The notes under the pieces were generated by a model. The model worked only from the letters and a program-made list of their open reading frames with translations, searched no databases and had not been told where the DNA came from. The position numbers were made by a program, and so were the translations under genes. This document shows positions 21,901-35,277 of a DNA stretch of 64,000 bases, one piece after another (positions within the stretch are counted from its first letter, which is position 1; each line of letters starts with the position of its first letter). This DNA is from Scatophagus argus. Taxonomy: Eukaryota; Chordata; Actinopteri; Scatophagidae. The DNA lies in contig NC_058497.1 of the NCBI RefSeq assembly GCF_020382885.2, positions 22,684,330-22,748,329 of the forward strand, in the 5' to 3' direction.

Positions 21901-24448
21901 GCTCATTTTCGGTCACAGCTGGCAGCTGCTATCAGAGAACAAGCTTCAAAAACCCAGTGTTTGCTACCGGCTCAGCACCAAACCGCAGACAGACACAGTT
22001 AGTAACTGGCTGCTGGACATAATGGAGCATTTAGGAGCTTAAGAGCCGGATGTTTCCCTCAAACACAACTCAAATGAATAATGACTTTCTGTAACAGGTG
22101 GATGTGTGTGTAAGCTTAAATTTTTGATCACAGTTTTGTGTCTTCATGCTGCTCACGGGCAGACATGACTGACTTTTGTTTAAAAGTGAATCACAAAAAG
22201 TTAAGAGTGAGCCCGTGATTTCATTTCCCCTGTGTCTTCACACATTCTTGCCATTTTAAAACAGCCTGACTTCTCTTCAAAAAGCTCCAAAAAGACTCTG
22301 CTGTCATCTTTAATGTTTTGGCAGTTTCTAAAATCTAATAAGACGGGAAGGGCCGCGTACAAGCTAGCGCTTAACATGATCAACAGTTAAGACTGTTTGA
22401 CAAACCGCAGACTGGTTTTAGGGCAGGTCATAGCATGGGGTAACAGCAGTACTGTTTTAATGGAGTGTGTGTGTGTGTGTGTGTGTATGTGTGTGAGACA
22501 AAACAGCTTATAACATAAAGCACCACTATAGCACAATGGGGAAGGATGAAATTACATAAAATCTTTGTGAGATGTGAGAATGCCAGCAAAACATTTTATT
22601 TCCTGGACACATGAATGAAGTAATACCTGTGGACTGTGGTCCTGTTGCTTCTCTTGTGTCTTTTCACTGTGTTGACTGTTGCTGAAGAGAGTCATACTCT
22701 GCTCCTGCAGCAGTTTGGAGTAGGCCTCAACAGCAGAAAGTGCTTGGCGGTGGGAGGATTTACAAACTGTGGGAGGCTTAGGAGAGGGACTGCAGCTTCT
22801 TTAAGGGAAATATAAATAAAATGTATGACTTCTCCAGCAATTAAAAAGGACCACACACACTAAATGTACTGCAAGTCTAAAATTCTGAACAGAAATATCA
22901 CCAAAATTTGAGTAACAGTATGAGATTTTAATCCATCAGCAGTGGATAGAGGCGTATAGGACACAAGTCAGTCACATGAGAATGATCTAATTATTAATCA
23001 GACTTTTTACCTGCTAATGTTAGAGTTGCTGGACAAGAAAGAGGACTCCTGACAGTATGAACTCAGCGTTCCTTGAATCTGATGCAGTGCATCTTCAATA
23101 TTTGGTACGTTTCTTCTAAAAGCTAAAACACATAAAGGAGAACTTACAAACCAACTGAAATGTGTCAAGACTCTGCTGCTCTAAGTGGAATAAGTCAGAC
23201 ACGTCACTAACATTGTCTGCATCTCTGAGAAGGAGGTAGATGGGCTCTTTGGAAGCGCTCAGTCGCATCCAGCACTCGCTGCCTGCGTTGCTGGAGGATG
23301 TTCTGCCTCAGCCGTTGCTCCTGCACGTCCCACTGCGTCCGTCTTTCCTCCAGAGCCCTGAGACATGCAGAAGGGCACAGCTTAAGCCTGAGAGACATTT
23401 TAACTGATTAAATGTAGACTTGCTATGGTTTTCATACAGAAACCTGAGTCTGATCTTTGAGATATGTTGTCAACATAGTCATTAATAAATTAAAGCTAGC
23501 ACACTCACGACTGGGTTCACAGAGGAAGCCAATAATATCATCAGCAAGGTGAATCAAGTTCAGCATTACTGTTATTTTTTAATAGGTTAAAAAAGCTTGC
23601 CTCTGCTGATAATTATGGAAATACAAATTCAGGTGCTCATTAATACCTGTGTGTGAATACGAGGCTACAGTACTGGCAATATCAGGCTACTGCTACCAGC
23701 TTTAGCTGTCTGAGAAGTGACACTTCAGTCCCTGTTCTGGCTCACAGTTATCCTCAGGGCTAACAGATCTATTTCCAGGTCTAGACTGCAAGCCTGTCAG
23801 CACCATCCGTGCATGTATGGAATCACACGCTGTCTGTCCAGGAAGTGCATACTGTAGCCTGCACCAGCAAAGCAGCGTTGATTTCCAAGAGGGAACTGAA
23901 AACGATGCTTTTATACAAAGAAATGCATCATCTGTGTGCTGCAGAATGTGGACGGTAGTTTGAACTGAGAGGACCTCAGTAGTGGTTCAAATATAAAACA
24001 ACAATGCGTGGTTGTTGGACACCAAAACTGACTTTCTGCGCCGGTTGGTTTCCTGGGAAAACTTGCGAGCTCGGGCTCTGCACAACCTCTGCTCTTCGAC
24101 CAAAAGTTGTCTCTCATCTTCGAGGCCTCCATCAGCTCCCAGCCTCGACTTTCTGGAAGTGAACAGCTAAGGAGAGCACTTTCACGGCAGTGTGCAGATA
24201 TAGTATGTCACCTGAATGGAACTTTTGACTTAAGAGGGGGAAAAAAACATATTTATGTTCTCATGAGTTACACAGGCTGGTTACATACGGGTGACTCACA
24301 GTGTCAACGGTTAATCGAACAGTTTCTCTTCACTTGCTTTAACTCAGCTGGGAGGGGGGCGCGTAATACACATTTCTATGGCTCTACAATATAAATAAAC
24401 GTTTAAAGGATACGCGTGGTAGTAGAAGTTGTCTTGAAGAACTTGCAT
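15852..24448 (-). CDS. cep126: cep126, centrosomal protein of 126 kDa (complete, 11 coding exons)
   Basis: Exons (gene order): 24414-24448, 24033-24152, 23212-23357, 23011-23122, 22627-22798, 18499-20449, 17142-17272, 16701-16758, 16233-16442, 16031-16095, 15852-15935. They sum to 3,084 bases, 1,027 residues plus stop, with every junction in phase; human CEP126 is about 1,117 residues. The protein binds microtubules at the centrosome and ciliary base and is needed for cilium formation in the family. Recognisable blocks: the basic N-terminal helix (LEDERQLLVEEQRLCRARARKF, ALEERRTQWD, NILQQRRQRVLDATERFQRAH), and in the large exon GILKKQSKY, KKLRWFDEEY, GYQFTKQAWADVGVQ and QGKIIVPRPPPR; near the C-terminus, ISLEEQKILLSLDRLN. 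The middle of the large exon is Ser/Thr-rich and low in conservation. The start (MQVLQDNFYYHA) was chosen because it is the only upstream ATG that joins exon 2 in phase. The N-terminus is shorter than in human. Confidence 0.93.
16031..16095 (-). CDS. cep126: cep126 coding exon 10
   Basis: Acceptor TTTGCAG, donor GTAAGT, 21 codons (VREHVGVHGGTSGPVLLDGPS), phase 1 in and 0 out. Another frame of this exon looks hydrophobic but does not fit the flanking phases. Confidence 0.83.
16233..16442 (-). CDS. cep126: cep126 coding exon 9
   Basis: Acceptor CTCTCAG, donor GTGAGC. Encodes LESAAQLHLAEVHAEGLVEE and ISLEEQKILLSLDRLNHQLF, which aligns with human LSAEEQKILESLNDLSERL. The frame runs open past the donor to a stop, so read-through would give another C-terminus. 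Confidence 0.92.
16701..16758 (-). CDS. cep126: cep126 coding exon 8
   Basis: Encodes TSEPVRPFSSTYNTTFPDE + G; acceptor ACAAAACAG has a poor pyrimidine tract, donor GTATTG. Human has SSSEPKQTT at a similar place. Supported mainly by phase. Confidence 0.75.
17142..17272 (-). CDS. cep126: cep126 coding exon 7
   Basis: Acceptor ATTTCAG. Encodes DLSAKTKLRRQALESGRVM and GNRRFPQPSQ, a basic segment like the human MRRKRIAETKRR region; donor GTACAT, phase 0. Chosen because it is the only frame joining exons 6 and 8 without a stop. Confidence 0.82.
17273..18498 (-). other. cep126: cep126 intron 6
   Basis: 1.2-kb intron. A 159-codon open frame on the plus strand (17563-18042) has no family resemblance. 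A minus-strand stretch near 17790-17900 resembles a small exon but breaks the phase if included. Confidence 0.8.
18499..20449 (-). CDS. cep126: cep126 coding exon 6 (large central exon)
   Basis: 650 codons, starting DIHLSDCCNSESLSSKDSLE and ending ALATKD + G before donor GTAATG. This is the large exon of the family. It holds GILKKQSKY, a possible PP1-type KKLRWF region, GYQFTKQAWADV and QGKIIVPRPPPRM. The start is upstream of the first Met in this frame because the acceptor ATTTCAG lies before it. Confidence 0.95.
21760..22065. repeat. probable dispersed repeat in cep126 intron 5
   Basis: The text around ACATAATGGAGCATTTAGGAG and the following CCGGATGTTTCCCTC resemble a unit that I associate with many copies in percomorph fish genomes. 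It includes a 99-codon plus-strand frame with a run of leucines (VLVSLLLLLLLIF). No terminal repeats or target duplication could be defined, so the borders are approximate. Confidence 0.35.
22465..22495. repeat. GT microsatellite in cep126 intron 5
   Basis: Eleven GT units, an AT interruption and more GT. Confidence 0.95.
22627..22798 (-). CDS. cep126: cep126 coding exon 5
   Basis: Encodes SPSPKPPTVCKSSHRQALSA and the acidic/Gln-rich end QEKQQDHSPQ; donor GTATTA, phase 0. It keeps the frame open between exons 4 and 6. Low similarity to the mammalian sequence. Confidence 0.85.
23011..23122 (-). CDS. cep126: cep126 coding exon 4
   Basis: Acceptor GTTTTAG, donor GTAAAA. Encodes RRNVPNIEDALHQIQGTLSS, matching human KPVPPLEEALKQIQ. 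Phase 1 in, phase 2 out. Confidence 0.9.
23212..23357 (-). CDS. cep126: cep126 coding exon 3
   Basis: Encodes ALEERRTQWDVQEQRLRQ and ERFQRAHLPPSQRCRQ, an Arg/Gln-rich helix typical of the family N-terminus. Acceptor GTCTCAG, donor GTTAGT, phase 1. Confidence 0.93.
23358..24032 (-). other. cep126: cep126 intron 2
   Basis: 675 bases with no recognisable gene, RNA or defined repeat. Confidence 0.85.
24033..24152 (-). CDS. cep126: cep126 coding exon 2
   Basis: Acceptor TTCCAG; encodes KSRLGADGGLEDERQLL and RARARKFSQETNRRR, matching the conserved human LEEERQILLQQQKICRNRARKYFVESNRR region by position and charge. Donor GTCAGT, phase 2. Confidence 0.9.
24414..24448 (-). CDS. cep126: cep126 coding exon 1
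   Basis: Encodes MQVLQDNFYYH plus two bases, donor GTATCC (phase 2). An earlier ATG at 24486-24488 is out of frame. The small size makes this the least certain exon, but phase and the resemblance to the human YLDMKIHLEKNLEEER region support it. Confidence 0.75.
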
Positions 24449-24771
24449 CCTCCGACGCTCCTATTTCTGGCTGACACCGTGCAGACATAGAGGTTCAGCT
24501 CCCAGCAAAACTGCTAACATTAGCTGCTAACTCGGCTGCTTTGGGGTCCCGTTTAGCTAAAGTCAACCGCCAGTCATTCAAATTCGTTCAGCCATTTTCA
24601 GGGCAAAGGTGTGCTCGAAATGTTCCGATCCACATCGCAGCACCTTCCCTGGAGGAACGAAAGGCCCTTAGGTCGTTTTTTTTTTAAAAAAAAAGAAATA
24701 AACACTCCGGCTAAGCTGTCGATTTCACCTGAGTCTGTGTACAGTCCTCCATGATAGCAACCGAGGACGCA

Positions 24772-24784
24772 GTTCCTTGACAAC
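24772..24784 (-). promoter_or_regulatory. cep126: X-box-like RFX motif upstream of cep126
   Basis: On the minus strand the sequence is GTTGTC-A-AGGAAC, which satisfies the X-box pattern RYYNYY-N(1-3)-RRNRAC recognised by ciliogenic RFX factors. It lies about 325 bases upstream of the cep126 start codon. The pattern is degenerate and is expected by chance roughly once per several hundred bases, so the call is tentative. Confidence 0.4.
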
Positions 24785-25829
24785 GGGGACCGCGGAGGTT
24801 ATTCCCACCATGTCCAGCAGAGGGCTCGGGGCTCAATACACGCATGCAGCCTTCACGTACACCTGGAAGTGTCGTAATGTACTGCACTGATCAACAGAGT
24901 ATAGCCTAGTTGAAAACACGGAGCTAAATAAGCACAATCGAAATAAAAACAGACGATTTAAGGGAAAGAATTAATGGGATAGTTACAAAGAGTAATGCTA
25001 TTAGGTGCTGGATCAAGTTTTTTTTTATCTGGCTTTAGTGAACATTGTCCAAGATGATTATATATTTATACGTTTTCTGTCCAATTGTATGTAAATTGGC
25101 ATATAGCTAAAGTCAGTGTAGGCCTACTGTAAATACTGTGAAATCGGTGGGCCTAATAAATACAGAAAACATACTTAGCTTAAACATATTTTCAGTCATG
25201 TCCTCTACTTACATGTAGGTCTAACTTACTGCATGTTAATGAAATGTATAAATAACCTACAAAGAACTTTGGTTCATATACACCTTTATTTTGAAGTGTG
25301 CACATGCCGGTAGTTGTTTTTGCGTGGCTTATGTCTGCTCGGGCATGATTGCTTTCATTAAATATAAAGGTGTGCCGTTATTATCTGTTACATTTGATGG
25401 CACCGTGCGTTAAGAGGATTTAGGAAAATCTGCTTTTTATAGATTATTTATGCGCACCTATGAACTATGGTTCACTGCATCAAATCTGTTTTCAGTGTGT
25501 CAGGCACCATATAGACCATTAGAGGTGGTGCGTCTGCAGCCTGCACATTGACACACAGTTTTTGAGAAAATAATCCCTTTGCTTCTGCCTGTTTATGGCA
25601 CAACCAGTAAGATGAATGCAGTTCTGATGTGTTTAAGTCCACTCTTGGTCTGATAAAGTGTTTTAATAGGCTATCTTGCTCTGGGCTTACCAGTCACGGT
25701 TAAGGAAAATAAATTATGATCTCCAAAACAGGGCCAAGCTGTGTACAATAAATTATAATATGCCAATATTCTGTTATAAAACACATTTGAAGCTGCTGCA
25801 AAACCGCCCACTGGGCGTGGACAGGCAAA

Positions 25830-26011
25830 ACCGTCGGCGTCAGGATCCAAGGTGGGACACAGGGTGAGAGTGAGACAGGTGGTCAGCAGACTGACCCGAG
25901 TCAGGCAGAAGCTTCACGAGCTGCAGACGGTCGCCTTTGGACGTGGGTTTGGGGTCGTAACGACCTTTAGACAAAGTGAAGTCATTTGGGACGTAAGCCT
26001 TCAGATCTGAC
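25830..26011 (+). other. trpc6: possible non-coding 5' exon of trpc6
   Basis: A GC-richer block ends in CTGACAG|GTGAGT, a near-perfect donor on the plus strand, 1.4 kb upstream of the trpc6 start. No ATG-led frame reaches the donor, so it would be 5' UTR. The left border is unknown. The minus strand is also open here (72 codons), so an unrelated minus-strand exon cannot be excluded. Confidence 0.3.
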
Positions 26012-26499
26012 AGGTGAGTGGACGATTTAGACTTTTTAATGTTGCTGTGAAACAATTAAGGTACACATCGAAAATAATGAAATTCTTTACTTTCAAAACA
26101 ACAAGAGGGAAATGTCGGTTTGTGTTAAGGCTTGTATGGAAAAAAACCTCACGATGTACCTTAAAGGACCATCAGAATTACTCATTAATCTCATCCTGCA
26201 GTGTCCCATTTTTCAAATCTCTTATTGTGCCTCTGCTTGTCATGTATACACTGATGTCTTGTGGTCATGTTAAGGCAGGCTAACAGAACATTTTTATTTT
26301 ATTTTATTTTTACTAGGAATGTTAATATCATGCACATGTAGACAGATCACCTAATGGCGTTAGAGGAATGTTATACAGCGCATCTTCAAAATAGTGATGT
26401 TACTGCCAGTAATCATGCCATACCAATGTTTTTGTGTAGCCATGTTTGCTATTTTATTTATTTATTTATTTCATTTCTTGCTTATTCATCTCCCGTAAG

Positions 26500-26571
26500 A
26501 GCTGTTGCCTGACATGCTGAAGAAGAGCAGCAGAACAAAAACAACAAGGCGTTCTCAGAAATCCAGACAGG
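26500..26571 (+). other. trpc6: possible second 5' exon of trpc6
   Basis: A pyrimidine-rich stretch ends at CCGTAAG, followed by about 70 bases ending in AGACAG|GTAAAT. Joined to the acceptor before 27393 it would not put its ATG (MLKKSSRTKTTRRSQ) in frame with the channel, so it would act as leader, with an upstream ORF. Confidence 0.25.
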
Positions 26572-27420
26572 TAAATCCACACGGAGCAGTAAGCTTTACC
26601 TACAAAGTGTAAGAAGTGTTTTGTATATCATATTCATTCCTAATTCCCTAACTGTTCCTTTATAGTTGTGATTATTGCGGCTTCTCTGACACCATTTTCA
26701 TTTGATCGTGTCTCAGCTGATACAGACTTGATGCCAAAGATGAATAAGCTGATGAATTCAGTCTGACTTAGAACAAATTCTGTATAGAACTGTGTGCTGT
26801 GTGTGTGCTCATCAGGGTGTTCACTTCTGAAAAAAATCTTATCAGTGCTAATTATGATTGAACGAGTGGACATTGTTATCTATCTATCATCATCTGTGCC
26901 GAAGCAATTAGCTCCTGGGATAACCACATTATTCTAATGTAATTACTGAACAGAAAGTGGATTTAGTCATCTGACAATGACATAAAACATAATTAGTATT
27001 ACAAATATTCACTGTCATATGGTAGTGTGGTCATAGTGTAATGAATGGATTTAACATATACGTGAAGCAGTGAATAAAAGTTTACCTCTGGACTGACTAT
27101 AACACTTGCTGTATAATATGCCAGAAATGTAAAATATATTTGGCCAAGTATGAGGCGGATGGAGATGAGTGGACAGACAGTGCCAGGCCATGAATACAGG
27201 CGAGCAGATGATGAGTCTGTGGGTGGCATCACACACATAGTGAGAGTTTTAATTCAGCTGAGAGCAGCTGTCCATTGCACCCTGTTGTCCACTCACTTCT
27301 TAGGTCACTGCTGTCTCATTCCCAAGGCCTTTTTTTGGAAATATAGAAGAAGAGAGAAGGAGAAGAAATCAAATATGTTCATTTGTGTTTAGGTGGGTCA
27401 ATTAAAGGAGAGCTCCGACA

Positions 27421-32451
<5,031 letters not shown>

Positions 32452-32868
32452 GAGGAGAAGAATTAACTGGCTATGCAAGAATGTAAACATTAGAGTTGAG
32501 GCACTCAGTCAGCATCAAGCGGGCCCTTAGGCACACACTTGTTGGGTAAAAGCTTGAATGATAAAAACAGACATGATGTATTTTAAATATACAAACATCT
32601 CTTTATCCTTAGTGTAGATGTGTCAGTTTGAGAGGAGAACTCATTAAATACTCTTTGTACCTGTCCCATGTGTACAGTTACTCACAAATGAAACTTTATT
32701 TCTTGCTTTAATTCTGGCTCTGTTACACTGACGTGCACTACTGACTGCTAACATATGATGGTGCTGCCTAATAACCAGCTGTTTGTAGGGTTTGATTTAG
32801 AGGCACTGCTTCCATCTGAAGCAGGATATGTTTGGATGTCAGTGGTGGGATTAGAAGTCAGACATAAA

Positions 32869-32874
32869 AATAAA
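32869..32874 (+). terminator. trpc6: candidate polyadenylation signal of trpc6
   Basis: AATAAA, 418 bases past the trpc6 stop codon. Confidence 0.5.
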
Positions 32875-32879
32875 TGAAA

Positions 32880-34384
32880 GCTTGTTGACAATGACCACCT
32901 TCAGAGCCTTCTGTGATTCTTAACACAGGAGATGGTCATATTTTCAAATCAATCAGCAGGACTCCAGTGAAAGTTTTCACAGAATACATTAACTTTTTCA
33001 TTTTTTTAATGTTGTGTGTTACTTAATTGTTGATCGCTAAGCACAAAGTTTAATGAATATCATTAAATGATTATCTTCCCCTCGTGGGCTTCAGAGGGTT
33101 TATGGCTTTTTAAAATCTACGCAGCAGCTGCTGTTATGCTCTCACGCTTGCTGTGAAGCAAGACAAACGTCTGAGAACAGCGTGACCTGTCACACAGACA
33201 AACAGCTCACCTCCATGCAGTCAGGTTTGTAAAAGCTACCACTAAACTCCAGCTGTCAAGTCTCTAACAGAAATACTCTGATTAAAAACATGTATAGTAT
33301 ATACTGAATGTACATGAACACCAAGAGGCCCAGTAAAATGCATCTATGCTGTCGGTCTACAATATTGGAAATTTGATTTTAAAAAGTACTGGATTATGAA
33401 TTGAAGGCTTTCGGTGCTCACCAACCTTAAGCATCACAATTACAGACTGCAGCCTTGATTGAAAACTAGGCCACTGCAGCATTTGAAGAGCACATCATGA
33501 AGATATGAATGTGCAACTGTTATCCAAGAACTAAGTAGGCCACATCATGAGAACCCCCTCTGATATCAGGAGACGCAGGAGAGTCAAGGCCTGTGTGTGC
33601 ATCATGACTACATGAATCAGCAACCCAAACACCCACATTTGTCTGATTAACTTCTTTAGTAAACCCCCTGCTAGCTAATCTGGACAACAGAAATGTAAAT
33701 TAGATGAGTACAAGGGAAGCAGAAGATGCACAGTTCAATTCTACACTTTATCAAACAACTATAACAGCCACCTTGATTGGATGATGTCTCAAAGTGATAA
33801 ATATACACGTATATGTGTTTACACACACACACACACACACACACATTAGTTTTTGCCCAAATATGTCGTCATGTTTTACCTCATTCGTGAACAGCAGGGT
33901 GGAGACAAATGGCCCTTGAAACCGAAGTGGTTTATCGTCGATTTTGCTCATTGGCTGGCTGTTTTACTGTGGGTCTGTGTAAGGATGGTGTTACTCCATA
34001 CTGCATACACCTCTGCTCTGCGTTGGTTCTTGGACTGGCTGTTTCGTCTGTATGAGGAAAACCACTGGGAACCTCTGACAAAAGGGAAATTAACATCTAT
34101 TCAACTTTAAAACATGACACCCACAGCCGCAACAAAGAAATATATTTCTAGCCAAATTTACTCCATTACAAAAGGTTTCGTTTCTGAATGAGCTCCTGAA
34201 CTGCCTAAAAGTTGGTTTTCTTTTCTTTTGTGAGCAGCTGTGTGCGTGGAGTAGCCTTTTGTGCGACAGAAAGGCGAAGTCACAGCCTCCCTCGACGAGG
34301 AACAGTAGGAGGGTTACAGGGACGTCTCTGATCCATAACTCCGGGCGCACTCCAACCTCAGCTGTGCGCGTCGCGCTTCACCAA
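32880..34384. other. spacer between trpc6 and pgr, including the pgr 5' region
   Basis: No gene recognised. Contains an AC repeat (33821-33845) and, near 33181-33194, GTGACCTGTCAC, two GTCAC half sites in inverted order. A frame upstream of the pgr ATG is open from 34259 but starts with TTG, so it is not counted as coding. No TATA box was clear. Confidence 0.6.
33821..33845. repeat. AC microsatellite upstream of pgr
   Basis: Twelve AC units about 540 bases before the pgr start codon. Confidence 0.95.
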
Positions 34385-35277
34385 ATGGACAACAAAATAA
34401 ACGGAAGGATGAGCGCCATCAGTACTTCGATCGCTGATTCTACCGATACAAGAGTAAACGACTTGATTGAATCTGGCTACAACAATACTAAATTATCTAA
34501 CGAGTCGCAGTCTCTAACTTGCATGTCGTCCTCAGTGCGTAATTTTGGAAACGACGGTCTGAATTCAAGCGGCGACGGCGCAGTTTTCAAAGACTGTAAC
34601 ATGTTCGACAGTTCACTTGTTGCAAAACACTTTTATGACCGCAGCAGTGAATATCTGAAGTGTGACAGTGTGCCGTGGGAAGATTTTGTAAACGTTCAGG
34701 GGTTGAATGTGGCGTCATCCGAAAGCTTGCCTGGCGCAGGTTTGAGCCTCTCCTCCACAGCGGGAACGTGTAAATTCATCAAAGATGAAAAAGAGCCCTC
34801 TGTGATTATGGATACTCCGTGTCCCAACTTTGATTCATCGTCGGAGATACCTGCTCTTGACACCTGCTGTGACAACAACAGGAAGCAGCAACTGGGGCTT
34901 AGTGACGGGGACTCGACAAGTTTCACGCCGGCCACGCTGGGTCCTCGATCAGGGCTGGAGGGATCTCCAAACTTTCTGATCGACCTGAACCAAACGGAGC
35001 AGCTGCCTGCGCTGAGCCAGGTGAGGTCTGAGTCCAGGTGTGGTTTGTCCGGAAAGCCTGCCATCAACTTTGATGCCAGCAGGCACACTTCCCCGCAACT
35101 GACAATGTACAAGAACGAGGTGTCCCTCTGGCAGAGGCAGACGTCTCCGGCTGAGCCTCAGTACTGGTGCCAGTCTGCAGGGGTGAATGAGGACCCGTTC
35201 ACACACAGCAGCTACGGTGGGATCCAGGGCCAGGCAGTGTCTCAGAGGACCCCGTCATCTTTCTCCGCATTCCCAGG
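34385..35277 (+). CDS. pgr: pgr coding exon 1 (N-terminal domain)
   Basis: 297 codons plus two bases, [13 protein letters not shown] to SSFSAFP, donor GTAATT. Intrinsically disordered, with an acidic/aromatic segment ([12 protein letters not shown]) and an FIKDEKEP block (K-x-E, a possible sumoylation site). Confidence 0.95.

Larger units (their letters stand above)
20450..22626 (-). other. cep126: cep126 intron 5
   Basis: 2.2-kb intron with a GT microsatellite (22465-22495). The block at about 21.76-22.06 kb looks like a dispersed repeat of percomorph genomes. Confidence 0.7.
24790..27392. other. spacer between divergent cep126 and trpc6
   Basis: 2.6 kb between head-to-head genes. No ANGPTL5-like sequence seen. 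Two plus-strand segments end in good donors (26011/26012 and 26571/26572) and are listed as possible trpc6 5' exons. The rest is AT-rich and without recognised features. Confidence 0.6.

Noticed and set aside
21743..22042. 99-codon plus-strand frame with a leucine-rich membrane-like segment
   Set aside because: It coincides with sequence that looks like a dispersed repeat, and no promoter, splice structure or family match is visible.
25840..26055. 72-codon minus-strand frame with a regular composition between cep126 and trpc6
   Set aside because: No known family recognised, its acceptor is weak, and the plus strand has a much better donor at the same place.
34259..34384. In-frame extension of pgr upstream of the chosen ATG
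   Set aside because: The extension opens with TTG, not ATG, and the ATG at 34385 has a good start context.
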